Assembly: GCA_902563435.1 (NCBI GenBank)
Contig: CACEXE010000009.1
Location: 1-56,872, forward strand
DNA: 56,872 bases
Direction of reading: 5' to 3'
DNA from: an uncultured Pelagibacteraceae bacterium
GTDB taxonomy: Bacteria > Pseudomonadota > Alphaproteobacteria > Pelagibacterales > Pelagibacteraceae
The notes beneath the pieces are model-generated. The model had not been told where the DNA came from. It saw only the letters and a list, made by a program, of their open reading frames with translations, and ran no database searches. Positions 17,993 to 27,452 of the stretch are shown one piece after another. The translations under genes and the position numbers were made by a program. The number at the start of each line of letters is the position of its first letter. Position 1 is the stretch's first letter.

Positions 17993-18915
17993 ATAAATTA
18001 AAGATTTTTGACAATTTTAATATTCCTAATAAATTTAAAAAATCAATTGTCTTAATTGGTAACTTTGACGGCTTACATTCAGGACATCAAAAATTATTTA
18101 AGTTAGCTAAAAAATATAAAACAAAATATAAATCTAAAGTAGGCGTAGTTACTTTTGATCCTATTCCAAAAATGTTTTTTAATACAAAGATTAAAAACTA
18201 TAGAATATCAAATTTTAATCAAAAAGTTATTTATTTAAAAAAATTTGGTGTTGATTTTGTAATTAATAAAAAATTTGACAAAAATTTTTCCAAAATTACT
18301 TACTTTAAATTCATAAAAGATATTCTATCAGAAAAACTTAGATCAAAGTTCATATTTGTAAGCAATAATTTTAGATTTGGACATAAAAGAGAAGGAGATG
18401 TAGCACAGCTTAAAAAATATGAGAATGATTTTGGTTATAATTTAATAAATCCAACACCTTTGATGAAAAATAAAAAAATAATTTCATCAACAATAATTAG
18501 AAAGCTGCTTGAAGAGGGAAAGTTATCTAAAGCAAATACTTTTTTAAAAAGAAACTGGGAAATTGAGGGAAAAGTTCAAAGAGGTAGAATGATGGGTCAA
18601 AAAATTGGATTTCCGACCTGTAATATAGATATTGAAAATTATGTTATAGCAAAACCTGGTGTTTATGCAGTAAAAACGAGAATTAATGATAGAAGAAAAT
18701 TCTATAAAGGAATTGCTAATTTAGGTTATAGACCCACATTTAATCAAAAAAAAATACTTTTAGAGGTAAATATTTTTAATTTTTCAGGAAATCTTTATAA
18801 TAAAAAATTATCTGTAGAATTTTTAAAATTTATAAGAGGAGAAAAAAAATTCAAAGGTATCAGTGATTTAAAAAATCAAATAAAAAAAGATATTTTAAAA
18901 GCTAAAAAAACATAA
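17986..18915 (+). CDS. ribF: Bifunctional riboflavin kinase / FAD synthetase
   Basis: The 309-residue enzyme phosphorylates riboflavin to FMN and adenylates FMN to FAD. The N-terminal nucleotidyltransferase half has GNFDGLHSGHQ (24-34) and SSTIIRKLL. The C-terminal kinase half has GRMMGQKIGFPTCNI with the PTxN motif. Length is normal. It overlaps the HAD gene by 7 bases and shares one base with ileS (TAATG), so translation is probably coupled through the cluster. The ribF-ileS-lspA order is common in bacteria. Confidence 0.95.
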   Translation: MVNKLKIFDNFNIPNKFKKSIVLIGNFDGLHSGHQKLFKLAKKYKTKYKSKVGVVTFDPIPKMFFNTKIKNYRISNFNQKVIYLKKFGVDFVINKKFDKNFSKITYFKFIKDILSEKLRSKFIFVSNNFRFGHKREGDVAQLKKYENDFGYNLINPTPLMKNKKIISSTIIRKLLEEGKLSKANTFLKRNWEIEGKVQRGRMMGQKIGFPTCNIDIENYVIAKPGVYAVKTRINDRRKFYKGIANLGYRPTFNQKKILLEVNIFNFSGNLYNKKLSVEFLKFIRGEKKFKGISDLKNQIKKDILKAKKT

Positions 18916-21656
18916 TGAGCAAGGAACACTTAAATTTACCTAAAACTGCTTTTTCCATGAAAGCAAATCTACCAAATAAGGAACCAGAATATTTAAAATT
19001 TTGGGATAAAATCAATCTATATAAAAAACTAAGATCTCAAAGTAAAGGAAAAGAAAAATTTGTCTTACATGATGGACCTCCATATGCAAATGGGAATATA
19101 CATATGGGTACCGCCCTAAATAAAATTCTAAAAGATATAATAATTAAATTTCATCAAATGGATGGCAAGGACTCAGTTTATGTACCTGGATGGGACTGTC
19201 ATGGATTACCGATTGAATGGAAAATTGAGGAACAATACAAAAAAAATAAAAAAAATAAAAATGATGTGCCTATTATTGAGTTTAGAAAAGAATGTAGAGA
19301 TTTTGCAAGTAAGTGGATTAATATTCATAAAGACCAATTTAAAAGGTTAGGAGTAATCGGAGATTGGGAAAACTATTACTCAACTATGAGTTTTGATGCT
19401 GAAGCTCAAATTGTAAGAGAACTTGGAAAATTTTTAAAAGAGGGTAGTTTATACAAGGGCTACAAACCTGTACTATGGTCAACAGTTGAAAAAACAGCTT
19501 TAGCAGATGCAGAGGTTGAATATCAAGATCATGTATCTGATACGATATATGTGGCCTTTCCAGTTAAAAAAACCAATATTAATGAATTAATTGGTTCTAA
19601 TGTAGTTATCTGGACTACGACTCCATGGACGATACCAGCCAACAGGGCATTAGCTTATAACCAAAGTCTGGATTATGTTTTATGTGAGATCGATAATAAA
19701 GATATATTACAAAACGATAAGATAGTTATTGCAAAAGATCTTTTGCTATCTGTTGTAAAAGACACCCAATATAATATCAAGATATTAAAAGAATTTAAAG
19801 GAAAAGAATTTAACGGAACTATTTGTAGCCATCCATTTCATAAAATTGGTTATGACTATAATGTTCCAATGCTCGAGGCAAGATTTGTAACAACTGAACA
19901 AGGAACAGGAATTGTCCATTGTGCGCCAAGCCATGGACCTGATGATTTTAATTTATGTATCAATAATGGAATAAAAGCAATTGAGACAGTTGATGACGAC
20001 GGAAGGTACACAAAACACATTCCCATATTTGAAGGAACTCACATTTTCAAAGCAAACGTTATTGTTATTGAAAAGCTAAAAGAACTAAAAGCTCTTTTAA
20101 ATAAAGGTAAATTAACACATTCTTACCCACATTCTTGGAGGTCTAAAGCTCCTTTAGTTCATAGAGCAACACCCCAATGGTTTATTTCAATGGAGAGTCA
20201 TAAACTAAGAGACAAAGCACTTAAAGCAATTAATGACACCACTTTTTATCCCAGCAAAGGAAAAGAAAGAATTAAAGCAATGATCGAGACTAGACCAGAT
20301 TGGTGTGTTTCTAGACAGAGAGTGTGGGGGGTTCCTCTTCCAATATTTATTTCAAAAAAAAATGGAGAAATTCTTATCGATGAAGAGGTTTTTGAGAATA
20401 TTGCAAAAATTTATGAGAAAGAAGGCTCAGACTGTTGGTTTGAAGATAATTTTCAGAGACTGCTTGGAGATAAATATAAAGCAGAAGATTTTGATAAGAC
20501 TAGTGATATTGTAGAGGTATGGTTTGATAGCGGATCAACACATTCTTTTGTTTTAGAAAAGAGAGAAGATTTAAAATGGCCTGCATCAATGTATCTAGAG
20601 GGTTCAGATCAACATAGAGGATGGTTTCACTCTTCACTGCTAGAGTCATGTGGAACAAGAGGTAGAGCACCATTTGAAAGCATTTTATCTCATGGGTTTG
20701 TTGTTGATGGAAAAGGGCTAAAAATGTCTAAATCGACTGGAAATGTAATAGCTCCAGAAGATATTTTAAAAAAATATGGCGCTGATATACTTAGAATTTG
20801 GGTTGCCTCATCAAATTATGCTGAAGACTTAAGAATAGATTATTCAATTTTAGACCAACACTCTGAATCTTATAGAAAAATTAGAAATACTTTTAGATAT
20901 CTTTTAGGAAATATACAAGACGAATATTCAAAAGTAGATTTTGATAAAATTGATTTAAATAATATTCCTGAGTTAGAAAAGTATATGCTTCATAGATTGT
21001 ATGTGATCGATGAAAATTTTAATCAATATTTTAAGTCCTACAATTTTCATAATTTATATAAAGAATTATTAAATTTTTGTACAGTAGAACTCTCAGCATT
21101 TTATTTTGATATTAGAAAAGATCTTCTTTATTGCGATCCAAAAGATTCAAAAAAGCGTTCTGATTGTATTTTGATACTAAAAGTAATTTTAGAATGTTTA
21201 TTAAAATGGTTTGCTCCAATCTTATCATTCACGACTGAAGAAATTTACCATTTAATTTATAAGGAAGATAATAATGGAAGTATTCATCTACAAAAATTTG
21301 TTAAAATTCCAAATCAATGGAAAAATGAAGAATTAAATAGCAAATGGGATAAACTTAAATTAATCAGAGATGAAGCAAACATTAGCATTGAAAGTAAAAG
21401 AGCTGATAAAATTATTGGTTCAAGTTTAGAGGCAAATATTGAAATAAAAATCAAAGATAAAGCCATGTATAGTTTAGCTCAGAACCATGATTTCTCTGAG
21501 ATTTGCATAACATCTTCTGCTTCAATATTAAATGATAACAATTTAGAAAAAGAAATTGAGATCACTAGTTCAAAAGCTGTTGGGAATAAGTGCCCAGTTT
21601 GTTGGAAAATCAGGGAAAATATTTGTGAAAGAGATGGTAACTGTCATCTTTCATGA
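18915..21656 (+). CDS. ileS: Isoleucyl-tRNA synthetase
   Basis: The 913-residue class I enzyme charges tRNA-Ile. The HIGH-type motif reads HMGT (63-66) after GPPYANGNI, and KMSKS lies near residue 602. The editing domain has TTTPWTIPANRALAYN. The C-terminal zinc finger is present as CPVCWKIRE followed by CERDGNC. Anticodon-binding helices lie between about 660 and 830. Its last four bases overlap the start of lspA (ATGA). Isolated frames inside it on the same strand are shadows. Confidence 0.97.
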   Translation: MSKEHLNLPKTAFSMKANLPNKEPEYLKFWDKINLYKKLRSQSKGKEKFVLHDGPPYANGNIHMGTALNKILKDIIIKFHQMDGKDSVYVPGWDCHGLPIEWKIEEQYKKNKKNKNDVPIIEFRKECRDFASKWINIHKDQFKRLGVIGDWENYYSTMSFDAEAQIVRELGKFLKEGSLYKGYKPVLWSTVEKTALADAEVEYQDHVSDTIYVAFPVKKTNINELIGSNVVIWTTTPWTIPANRALAYNQSLDYVLCEIDNKDILQNDKIVIAKDLLLSVVKDTQYNIKILKEFKGKEFNGTICSHPFHKIGYDYNVPMLEARFVTTEQGTGIVHCAPSHGPDDFNLCINNGIKAIETVDDDGRYTKHIPIFEGTHIFKANVIVIEKLKELKALLNKGKLTHSYPHSWRSKAPLVHRATPQWFISMESHKLRDKALKAINDTTFYPSKGKERIKAMIETRPDWCVSRQRVWGVPLPIFISKKNGEILIDEEVFENIAKIYEKEGSDCWFEDNFQRLLGDKYKAEDFDKTSDIVEVWFDSGSTHSFVLEKREDLKWPASMYLEGSDQHRGWFHSSLLESCGTRGRAPFESILSHGFVVDGKGLKMSKSTGNVIAPEDILKKYGADILRIWVASSNYAEDLRIDYSILDQHSESYRKIRNTFRYLLGNIQDEYSKVDFDKIDLNNIPELEKYMLHRLYVIDENFNQYFKSYNFHNLYKELLNFCTVELSAFYFDIRKDLLYCDPKDSKKRSDCILILKVILECLLKWFAPILSFTTEEIYHLIYKEDNNGSIHLQKFVKIPNQWKNEELNSKWDKLKLIRDEANISIESKRADKIIGSSLEANIEIKIKDKAMYSLAQNHDFSEICITSSASILNDNNLEKEIEITSSKAVGNKCPVCWKIRENICERDGNCHLS

Positions 21657-22144
21657 AAAGTGAGAATATAAAAAAAGTAGTAATTAGTATATTTATCTTA
21701 TTATCCATTTTCTTCTTAGACAGAATATCAAAAATATTTATTCTAAACATATTAGAGGAAACTGGACGAGTAGATATTTACATAAACTCATTTTTAAATT
21801 TTTATTTAGTTTGGAATAAAGGAATAGGTTTTGGCTTATTATCTTCGGATCAGGATCTTTTCTATGACGCAGTTACTATTTTAATTATTTTAATTAATTT
21901 TGTGATAATTTATTTATTATTTAAGGAAAAAGGACTAAAATATTATTTTTTAATTGTTATTTTAGGAGGCTCATTAGGTAATCTATTTGATAGAATATAT
22001 TATAGAGCCGTTCCAGATTTTTTTGACCTAAATTATAATGGTTATCATTGGTTTATTTTCAATGTAGCTGATATATTTATAACAATTGGAATTATTTTTC
22101 TTATTCTAGCCGAATTAATAAGTTATAAAAAAGTAAATGAATAA
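21653..22144 (+). CDS. lspA: Signal peptidase II (prolipoprotein)
   Basis: The 163-residue aspartyl protease removes signal peptides from lipidated prolipoproteins in the inner membrane. Four membrane segments are visible. The catalytic Asp residues lie in GNLFDRI and FNVADIFITIG, and WNKGIGFGLL is the family phrase after the first helix. It overlaps ileS by 4 bases and the next gene, a lipoprotein, by 8. At least three lipoprotein-type signals in this window would be among its substrates. Confidence 0.95.
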   Translation: MKSENIKKVVISIFILLSIFFLDRISKIFILNILEETGRVDIYINSFLNFYLVWNKGIGFGLLSSDQDLFYDAVTILIILINFVIIYLLFKEKGLKYYFLIVILGGSLGNLFDRIYYRAVPDFFDLNYNGYHWFIFNVADIFITIGIIFLILAELISYKKVNE

Positions 22145-22460
22145 ATTCTTTAAATTTTCTAAGTTATTATTACTCTTATTATTTTTATATTCATGTGGTT
22201 CAGTGGGAGAAGCTTTGCAGGGGAAAAAAAGATCAGACCAAGGAGATGAATTTTTAATCGATAAAAAAAATCCACTGTCTATGCCACCTGATTTTGATAA
22301 ATTACCCAAACCAGGGGAAGCTAATGTAAAATCTACTAAGGATATTGAAAATGATCAATCTAATATAAAAAATTTACTTAAGAATACAGATGATGAAAAT
22401 GTTTCAAATTCAGATGAGTCAACATCTATTGAAAGTTCCATATTGAAAAAAATCAAATAA
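22137..22460 (+). CDS. Small lipoprotein, DUF3035-like
   Basis: The 107-residue protein has a hydrophobic leader ending in the lipobox LYSC at about 19-22. The mature part starts GSVGEALQGKKRSDQ and holds DEFLIDKKNPLSMPPDF. This resembles DUF3035 proteins, where DEF-x-V-x-x-x-PL-x-x-PPDF is the hallmark; some of these are linked to outer-membrane assembly in alphaproteobacteria. The C-terminal half is acidic and low complexity. It sits directly after lspA with an 8-base overlap and 3 bases before pgi. The family call is from memory and moderate. Confidence 0.72.
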   Translation: MNKFFKFSKLLLLLLFLYSCGSVGEALQGKKRSDQGDEFLIDKKNPLSMPPDFDKLPKPGEANVKSTKDIENDQSNIKNLLKNTDDENVSNSDESTSIESSILKKIK

Positions 22461-22463
22461 AAA

Positions 22464-23633
22464 ATGTTTTCAAAAAACATAATATTTAAAAATTTCAACT
22501 TAAAAAGAAATATTAAAGATACTAGAAAAATAAATAAAATTTTAAAAAAAGAATTAATTTTAAGTGCTAATTTACTTAATTCATTTACCAATAATTATAA
22601 ATATAGTTTTAAAAAAAATATTATTAGGAAATATAAAAATTACAAAAATATCAATTTAATTGGTATGGGTGGATCAATATTAGGTACCGAGGCAATCCAT
22701 GATTTTTTAAAATTTAAAATTAAAAAAAAAATAAGATTTTTTAATAATTTAAATAATCAAATTAAACTTGAATCAAATAGTAAATCTATAAATATAATAA
22801 TTTCTAAATCAGGAAATACCCTCGAAACAGTGTCAAATTTAAATTTAATTCTTAAGTCTCAAAAAAAAAACAAAAATATAGTAATTACTGAGAATAAATC
22901 TAGTTTTTTAACCTCATTAGCTAAAAAATTAAAAGCAGAAATAATTGAACATAAAAACTATATTGGAGGAAGGTATTCTGTATTGTCTGAAGTAGGAATG
23001 TTACCTGCTCAATTATTAGGATTACATGACGTAAAATTTAAAAGATTTAATAATTTAATTAAAAATAAATCTTTCCTAAACTCATTAGTTAATAATGTAA
23101 GTTTTATATCAAAATGTATTTCAGAAGGAAAAAAAAATTCTGTAATTTTAAACTATGATGAGGGTTCAGAAAACTTATTTAAGTGGTATCAGCAACTAAC
23201 AGCTGAGAGTTTAGGTAAAAAAAATAAAGGTGTATTTCCCATTATATCATCTATGCCAAAAGATAATCATAGTTTACTGCAATTATACTTAGACGGACCT
23301 AAAAATAGCTTTTTTACATTTTTTGGAGTTATAAATGAAAAAACAAACAAACTAGATAACAGTAATTTATTCGGTAAATTTTCAAATTTAAAAAATAAAA
23401 GCTTAATTCAAATCGCACAAGCTCAAAGAAATGCAACTCAAATAGTTTTTAAGAAAAAAAAAATACCATTTAGAAGTTTTGAAGTTCAAAAAAAAAATGA
23501 AGAAAGTATAGGAGAGCTTTTTTCTTTTTTTGTATTAGAAACAATTTTGCTTGGAAGAGTAATGAAGGTAAATCCTTTTGATCAACCATCAGTTGAATTA
23601 ATAAAAACTGAGACTTCAAAAATACTTAACTAA
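22464..23633 (+). CDS. pgi: Glucose-6-phosphate isomerase
   Basis: The 389-residue enzyme interconverts glucose-6-phosphate and fructose-6-phosphate. Landmarks are IGMGGSILGTEAI (about 67-79), the sugar-phosphate loop SKSGNTLET, the signature GGRYSVLSEVG, AESLGKKNKG and DNHSLLQLYLDGP. It is shorter than the 550-residue E. coli type and resembles the compact bacterial forms. It is unusually Lys/Asn-rich. It is the last gene of the HAD-ribF-ileS-lspA operon, and its end overlaps convergent rsmD by 4 bases. Confidence 0.92.
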   Translation: MFSKNIIFKNFNLKRNIKDTRKINKILKKELILSANLLNSFTNNYKYSFKKNIIRKYKNYKNINLIGMGGSILGTEAIHDFLKFKIKKKIRFFNNLNNQIKLESNSKSINIIISKSGNTLETVSNLNLILKSQKKNKNIVITENKSSFLTSLAKKLKAEIIEHKNYIGGRYSVLSEVGMLPAQLLGLHDVKFKRFNNLIKNKSFLNSLVNNVSFISKCISEGKKNSVILNYDEGSENLFKWYQQLTAESLGKKNKGVFPIISSMPKDNHSLLQLYLDGPKNSFFTFFGVINEKTNKLDNSNLFGKFSNLKNKSLIQIAQAQRNATQIVFKKKKIPFRSFEVQKKNEESIGELFSFFVLETILLGRVMKVNPFDQPSVELIKTETSKILN

Positions 23634-24193
23634 ATTAATTTGCAAAAAAATATTTTTGATAAACCATAATTTTTTTCTTCTATTATTTTAAGATATTGTG
23701 AAATTTTATCATCTGATTTCTTGTTTCTATGTATGATTAATATAGAATTCATGTCTACAATTTTAAGTTTTTTAATTTGATCTATTAAGCTTTTCATCTC
23801 TCCATCCTTAAAAGGGGGGTCTAAAAAAATTATATCAAATATCCTATGTTCAAAGTTTGAACCTTCTAAATTATAAGCACTATAATTGTACACTTTACTT
23901 TTATTTTCTAACTTTAAGGTAAGGATATTCTGTTTTAGGATCTTTAATGAATTATGGTAATTTTCAAAAAAAAATACTTCAGAAGCTCCTCTGGACAAGC
24001 ATTCAATTCCAAATGATCCAGTTCCAGAAAATAAATCTAAGACTTTTGCATTAAATATTTTTGCAGATACTTTGTTTGAGTGATCTAGAATATTAAAAAT
24101 TGACTCTCTAACCATATCTTTTAATGGTCTGGTTGATTTATCTAATGGATTTGATAATTTTTTTCCTTTTAATTCTCCTGAAATAATTCTCAT
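23630..24193 (-). CDS. rsmD: 16S rRNA (guanine-966-N2)-methyltransferase
   Basis: The 187-residue SAM-dependent methyltransferase modifies G966 of 16S rRNA during small-subunit assembly. It has the RsmD start MRIISGELKGKKL and the TRPLKDMVRESIFNIL segment. The SAM loop is VLDLFSGTGSFGIE (51-64) and the catalytic motif is DPPF (125-128). Length is normal. Its start overlaps the purD stop by 4 bases, so the two are translated from one message. Confidence 0.94.
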   Translation of the reverse strand: MRIISGELKGKKLSNPLDKSTRPLKDMVRESIFNILDHSNKVSAKIFNAKVLDLFSGTGSFGIECLSRGASEVFFFENYHNSLKILKQNILTLKLENKSKVYNYSAYNLEGSNFEHRIFDIIFLDPPFKDGEMKSLIDQIKKLKIVDMNSILIIHRNKKSDDKISQYLKIIEEKNYGLSKIFFCKLI

Positions 24194-25455
24194 TTATCTA
24201 TAATTCTAAAACCAATATCTTTTCTATAAAAACCATTTTTCCATCCTAAATTTTCAATTTTATTAATCAATGACTCTCTTGATTTCTTTAAATCCTCAGA
24301 AATATTTACAAAATTAAGTACACGTCCTCCTATTGCATATACTTTATTATCAATCAACTCAGTCCCAGCATGGTAAATAAAAGTATTATTATTCTTTGGA
24401 ATTTTCTCTAAGTGAGGAATTTCTAAATTTTTTTTATATGTATCTGGATATCCATTAGAGCAAAGCACAACGCACATACTTTTTTTATTTTTCCACTTTA
24501 TAGTTTGATTTTCTAAGTTTTCTTCACAGCAAGATAAAATTAATTCTAAAAGATCCGAGTTTAATAAGGGTAAAATTGTCTGACATTCTGGATCTCCCAT
24601 TCTTACATTATATTCAATCAGATATGGTTTGTTCTCTTTAATCATAAGACCGACATATAAAAATCCCTTATATGTTTTTCCCATTTCCTTAATTGCCTTA
24701 AAAGTTGGTTTGACAACACTTTCAATAATTTTTAAGTCCAAATCTTTATTTATTAGCCCTGAAGGAGAATATGCCCCCATACCACCAGTATTTTTGCCTT
24801 TGTCACCTTCACCAACTCTTTTATGGTCTTGAGCAGTATTGAATTTTTTAAATGTTTTTCCATCAGATATTACAAAGTAGCTCATCTCTTCACCTTGTAG
24901 GAATTCCTCAATAAGAACTTGATTAGCTGTACCAAATTTTCCATTAAAAATTTCATCTACAGCATTTTTTGCACTATCTGTATCTTCGCAAATATAAACA
25001 CCCTTACCTGCTGCTAAACCATCTGCTTTTACAACAATAGGCTTGTTTGCTTTTTCCAAATAGTTGTAAGCATCTTTAACGGAGCCAAAAACACCAAATT
25101 GAGCGGTTGGAATTTTATATTTTTCGCATATTTTTTTTGTAAATATTTTAGAACCCTCAAGTTGTGAGGAAATTTTATTAGGTCCAAATACTTTTATTCC
25201 TTTATTTGTAAGAAAGTCGACGACTCCATCAACAAGAGGTTTTTCTGGTCCTACTATTACTAAATCTATTTTATATTTATCAACAAAATTCTCTAATTTA
25301 TCAAAATCATAAATATCGATATTTACATTCTCAGCAATAAATTTAGTTCCAGCATTACCTGGTAAGCAATATAATTTAGTAAGTTTTGGAGATTTTGATA
25401 TTTGATCTGCTATAGCATGTTCTCTTCCACCATTTCCAAGAATTGCAATTTTCAT
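24190..25455 (-). CDS. purD: Phosphoribosylamine-glycine ligase
   Basis: The 421-residue ATP-grasp enzyme makes glycinamide ribonucleotide in de novo purine synthesis. It opens with MKIAILGNGGREHAIA. The ATP-grasp core has KADGLAAGKGVYI and LIEEFLQGEEMSYF, with GGMGAYSP and NVRMGDPECQ in the catalytic part. Length matches the family. It is upstream of rsmD on the minus strand and divergent from the small DUF2093 gene across 26 bases. Confidence 0.96.
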   Translation of the reverse strand: MKIAILGNGGREHAIADQISKSPKLTKLYCLPGNAGTKFIAENVNIDIYDFDKLENFVDKYKIDLVIVGPEKPLVDGVVDFLTNKGIKVFGPNKISSQLEGSKIFTKKICEKYKIPTAQFGVFGSVKDAYNYLEKANKPIVVKADGLAAGKGVYICEDTDSAKNAVDEIFNGKFGTANQVLIEEFLQGEEMSYFVISDGKTFKKFNTAQDHKRVGEGDKGKNTGGMGAYSPSGLINKDLDLKIIESVVKPTFKAIKEMGKTYKGFLYVGLMIKENKPYLIEYNVRMGDPECQTILPLLNSDLLELILSCCEENLENQTIKWKNKKSMCVVLCSNGYPDTYKKNLEIPHLEKIPKNNNTFIYHAGTELIDNKVYAIGGRVLNFVNISEDLKKSRESLINKIENLGWKNGFYRKDIGFRIIDK

Positions 25456-25481
25456 ATATTAAAATATATATCCTATAAACC

Positions 25482-25667
25482 ATGAACAAGTTAGCAAAAT
25501 TAAAATATCTTCCGAATAATTTTGAAATAATGGAAGAGGGTGATCATGTGTTATGCGCAATTTCAGGGAAGAAAATTCCGTTAGAAAAATTAAATTATTG
25601 GAATGTCGACGAACAAGAGGCTTATTATTCTTATATTGAGGCTTCAGTTAAAAAAGATAGCAACTAA
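25482..25667 (+). CDS. DUF2093 family small protein
   Basis: The 61-residue protein reads KLKYLPNNFEIMEEGDHVLC, then AISGKKIPLEKLNYWNV and DEQEAYYS. This is the pattern of the alphaproteobacterial DUF2093 family, in which GDHVLCAVTG and IPLxxLxYW are the conserved parts. The function of the family is unknown. It has no signal peptide or membrane segment. It stands alone on the plus strand between purD and lpxL; the 26-base gap to purD must hold both promoters. Confidence 0.85.
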   Translation: MNKLAKLKYLPNNFEIMEEGDHVLCAISGKKIPLEKLNYWNVDEQEAYYSYIEASVKKDSN

Positions 25668-25674
25668 ATTATAC

Positions 25675-26535
25675 TTATTTTTTCCACCTATCGTGCGTCC
25701 AAATCCATTGATCTGGATTTTTTAATATCATTTTTTCTAAAATTTTATTTAAATGCTTAGAAATTTCCTCATTAGATTTTTCTGAATTTATTACAATTGG
25801 TTGTGAAACATACATTTTGAAATAGTGTTTTTTATTTCTCTCTATATAAATTGGAACTATTTCACACTTATATTTCTTTATAATTTGTGCAGGTATTGTT
25901 GTAGTTGAAGCTAAATCTCCAAAAAAATTTATTTTAATCCCTTCAGTAACCCTCTGATCAATCATTAATGCAATTGAGTTACCTTTCTTAAGATTTTCCA
26001 ATATTTGCCTAGTTCCTGTCCTTCCTTTTTTTATTTGACTCTTACAAATATAATTTTTTCTAATGTGCTCCATATCTTTATTTAAGAAGATATTATTTAA
26101 AGGTCTATATATTGCAGCTAAATTAATCTCTGACTTTTCTATTTGCATAGCCATTAGTTCAAAATTATTAAAATGACCTGAAATGAATACTACAGGTTTA
26201 TTTTTCATTTTTATTTTCTCCAAATTATCAATCCCTTCAATTTCAATATAATTTGATAGATTATTATTTCTAAAATCTTTTAAAAATGGATATTCTGCCA
26301 AAATTCTTCCATAATTACCCAACACATTTTTTGCAAATTCATTTTCGGATATATCAATTGATATTTTAGATTTTTTTAGATTTTCAATTATAGATGTTTT
26401 TTTTCTAAAAATATTACCAAAAGTTTTTCCAATATAAAAACCTAAATCTGATGAAAATTTATATCCAAGTAATTGACAAATTATAAAAAAAAATTTTATT
26501 ACAATAAATTCGATAAAATAAATTATTTTTTTCAT
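25675..26535 (-). CDS. lpxL: Lipid A late acyltransferase (LpxL/HtrB family)
   Basis: The 286-residue membrane-bound acyltransferase adds a secondary acyl chain to Kdo-lipid A. An N-terminal hydrophobic anchor (about 5-24) precedes the catalytic motif GHFNNFE with H121 and E126. The downstream DQRV segment and the C-terminal WIWTHDRWK are family marks. It overlaps lpxK by 4 bases and ends the run msbA-waaA-lpxK-lpxL, all lipid A/Kdo steps. It could prefer a different acyl chain (LpxM-like); the sequence does not decide. Confidence 0.9.
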   Translation of the reverse strand: MKKIIYFIEFIVIKFFFIICQLLGYKFSSDLGFYIGKTFGNIFRKKTSIIENLKKSKISIDISENEFAKNVLGNYGRILAEYPFLKDFRNNNLSNYIEIEGIDNLEKIKMKNKPVVFISGHFNNFELMAMQIEKSEINLAAIYRPLNNIFLNKDMEHIRKNYICKSQIKKGRTGTRQILENLKKGNSIALMIDQRVTEGIKINFFGDLASTTTIPAQIIKKYKCEIVPIYIERNKKHYFKMYVSQPIVINSEKSNEEISKHLNKILEKMILKNPDQWIWTHDRWKK

Positions 26536-27452
26536 AATCTTTCCTTAAGAAATTTTGTAAATTTAATTTTATTTTTAATTTTTAACTTAATTTTTAAATA
26601 ATCTATATTTTTTCTATTTCTTATATTTAATCTTTTGTAATCTTTTTCAGTCGTAATGATTGCTAATTTATTATCAGATGCAATTTTTTTGATTTCGTTA
26701 ATCTCTTGATTTTTAAAATTGTGATGATCAGGAAATATAAATTTTTTTGCTATATTAAATTTATATTTTTTAAGTGTTAATTCAAATTCTTCAGGATTCC
26801 CAATACCACAAAAATATAGATATTTCTTTTTTCTGTCAAATTTTCTTAAATTAATTGGAAGATAATTTGAGTAAAAAATATGGTTATTAAATTCTTTTAG
26901 GATTGAAAAAAGACTTTTGTTATTTTTTTCACCATTCAAAAAAATTGCACTGTAATTTCTCAGAATTGATAAATTTTCTCGTAAAGGGCCTGCTGGTATT
27001 AACAGTCCATTTCCAACCCCATAACTTGAATTAAAACATGCAATAGAAATATCATAATTTATAGTTTTATCTTGCAAACCATCATCCAGGATAGCCAAAT
27101 TAAATTTTCTTGTATTTTCGGCCTTAATCAAACTTATTTTCCTATCGTTATCACTAAAAACACTTCCATTAAGTTTAAGCAACTCTCTCTCATCTAGTTG
27201 GTTAATATATTTTTTTTTAATAAATACAGTTTTGAATTTTTTTTTTAAAATATTATTTATCTCAATGCTAAGGGACGTTTTTCCCGTTCCACCTACATAA
27301 ATATTTCCAACACATATTGTCTTAATTTTATAATTTTTTTTTAATAAAAAATTTTTAAAAGAATTTATAATAAATGTAATTATTGAAAATGGAATTAAAG
27401 ACAACGAAATTAAATTCTTATTATTCCAAAATAGTGGTTTTATTATCTTCAT
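26532..27452 (-). CDS. lpxK: Tetraacyldisaccharide 4'-kinase
   Basis: The 306-residue kinase phosphorylates the 4' position of the lipid A precursor at the inner membrane. It has an N-terminal hydrophobic segment (about 12-33), the Walker A motif GGTGKTS (54-60), the LDDGLQDKTI loop with the conserved DDG(x)Q pattern, and GPLREN downstream. It abuts waaA with no gap and overlaps lpxL by 4 bases. Length is close to the E. coli enzyme. Confidence 0.94.
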   Translation of the reverse strand: MKIIKPLFWNNKNLISLSLIPFSIITFIINSFKNFLLKKNYKIKTICVGNIYVGGTGKTSLSIEINNILKKKFKTVFIKKKYINQLDERELLKLNGSVFSDNDRKISLIKAENTRKFNLAILDDGLQDKTINYDISIACFNSSYGVGNGLLIPAGPLRENLSILRNYSAIFLNGEKNNKSLFSILKEFNNHIFYSNYLPINLRKFDRKKKYLYFCGIGNPEEFELTLKKYKFNIAKKFIFPDHHNFKNQEINEIKKIASDNKLAIITTEKDYKRLNIRNRKNIDYLKIKLKIKNKIKFTKFLKERL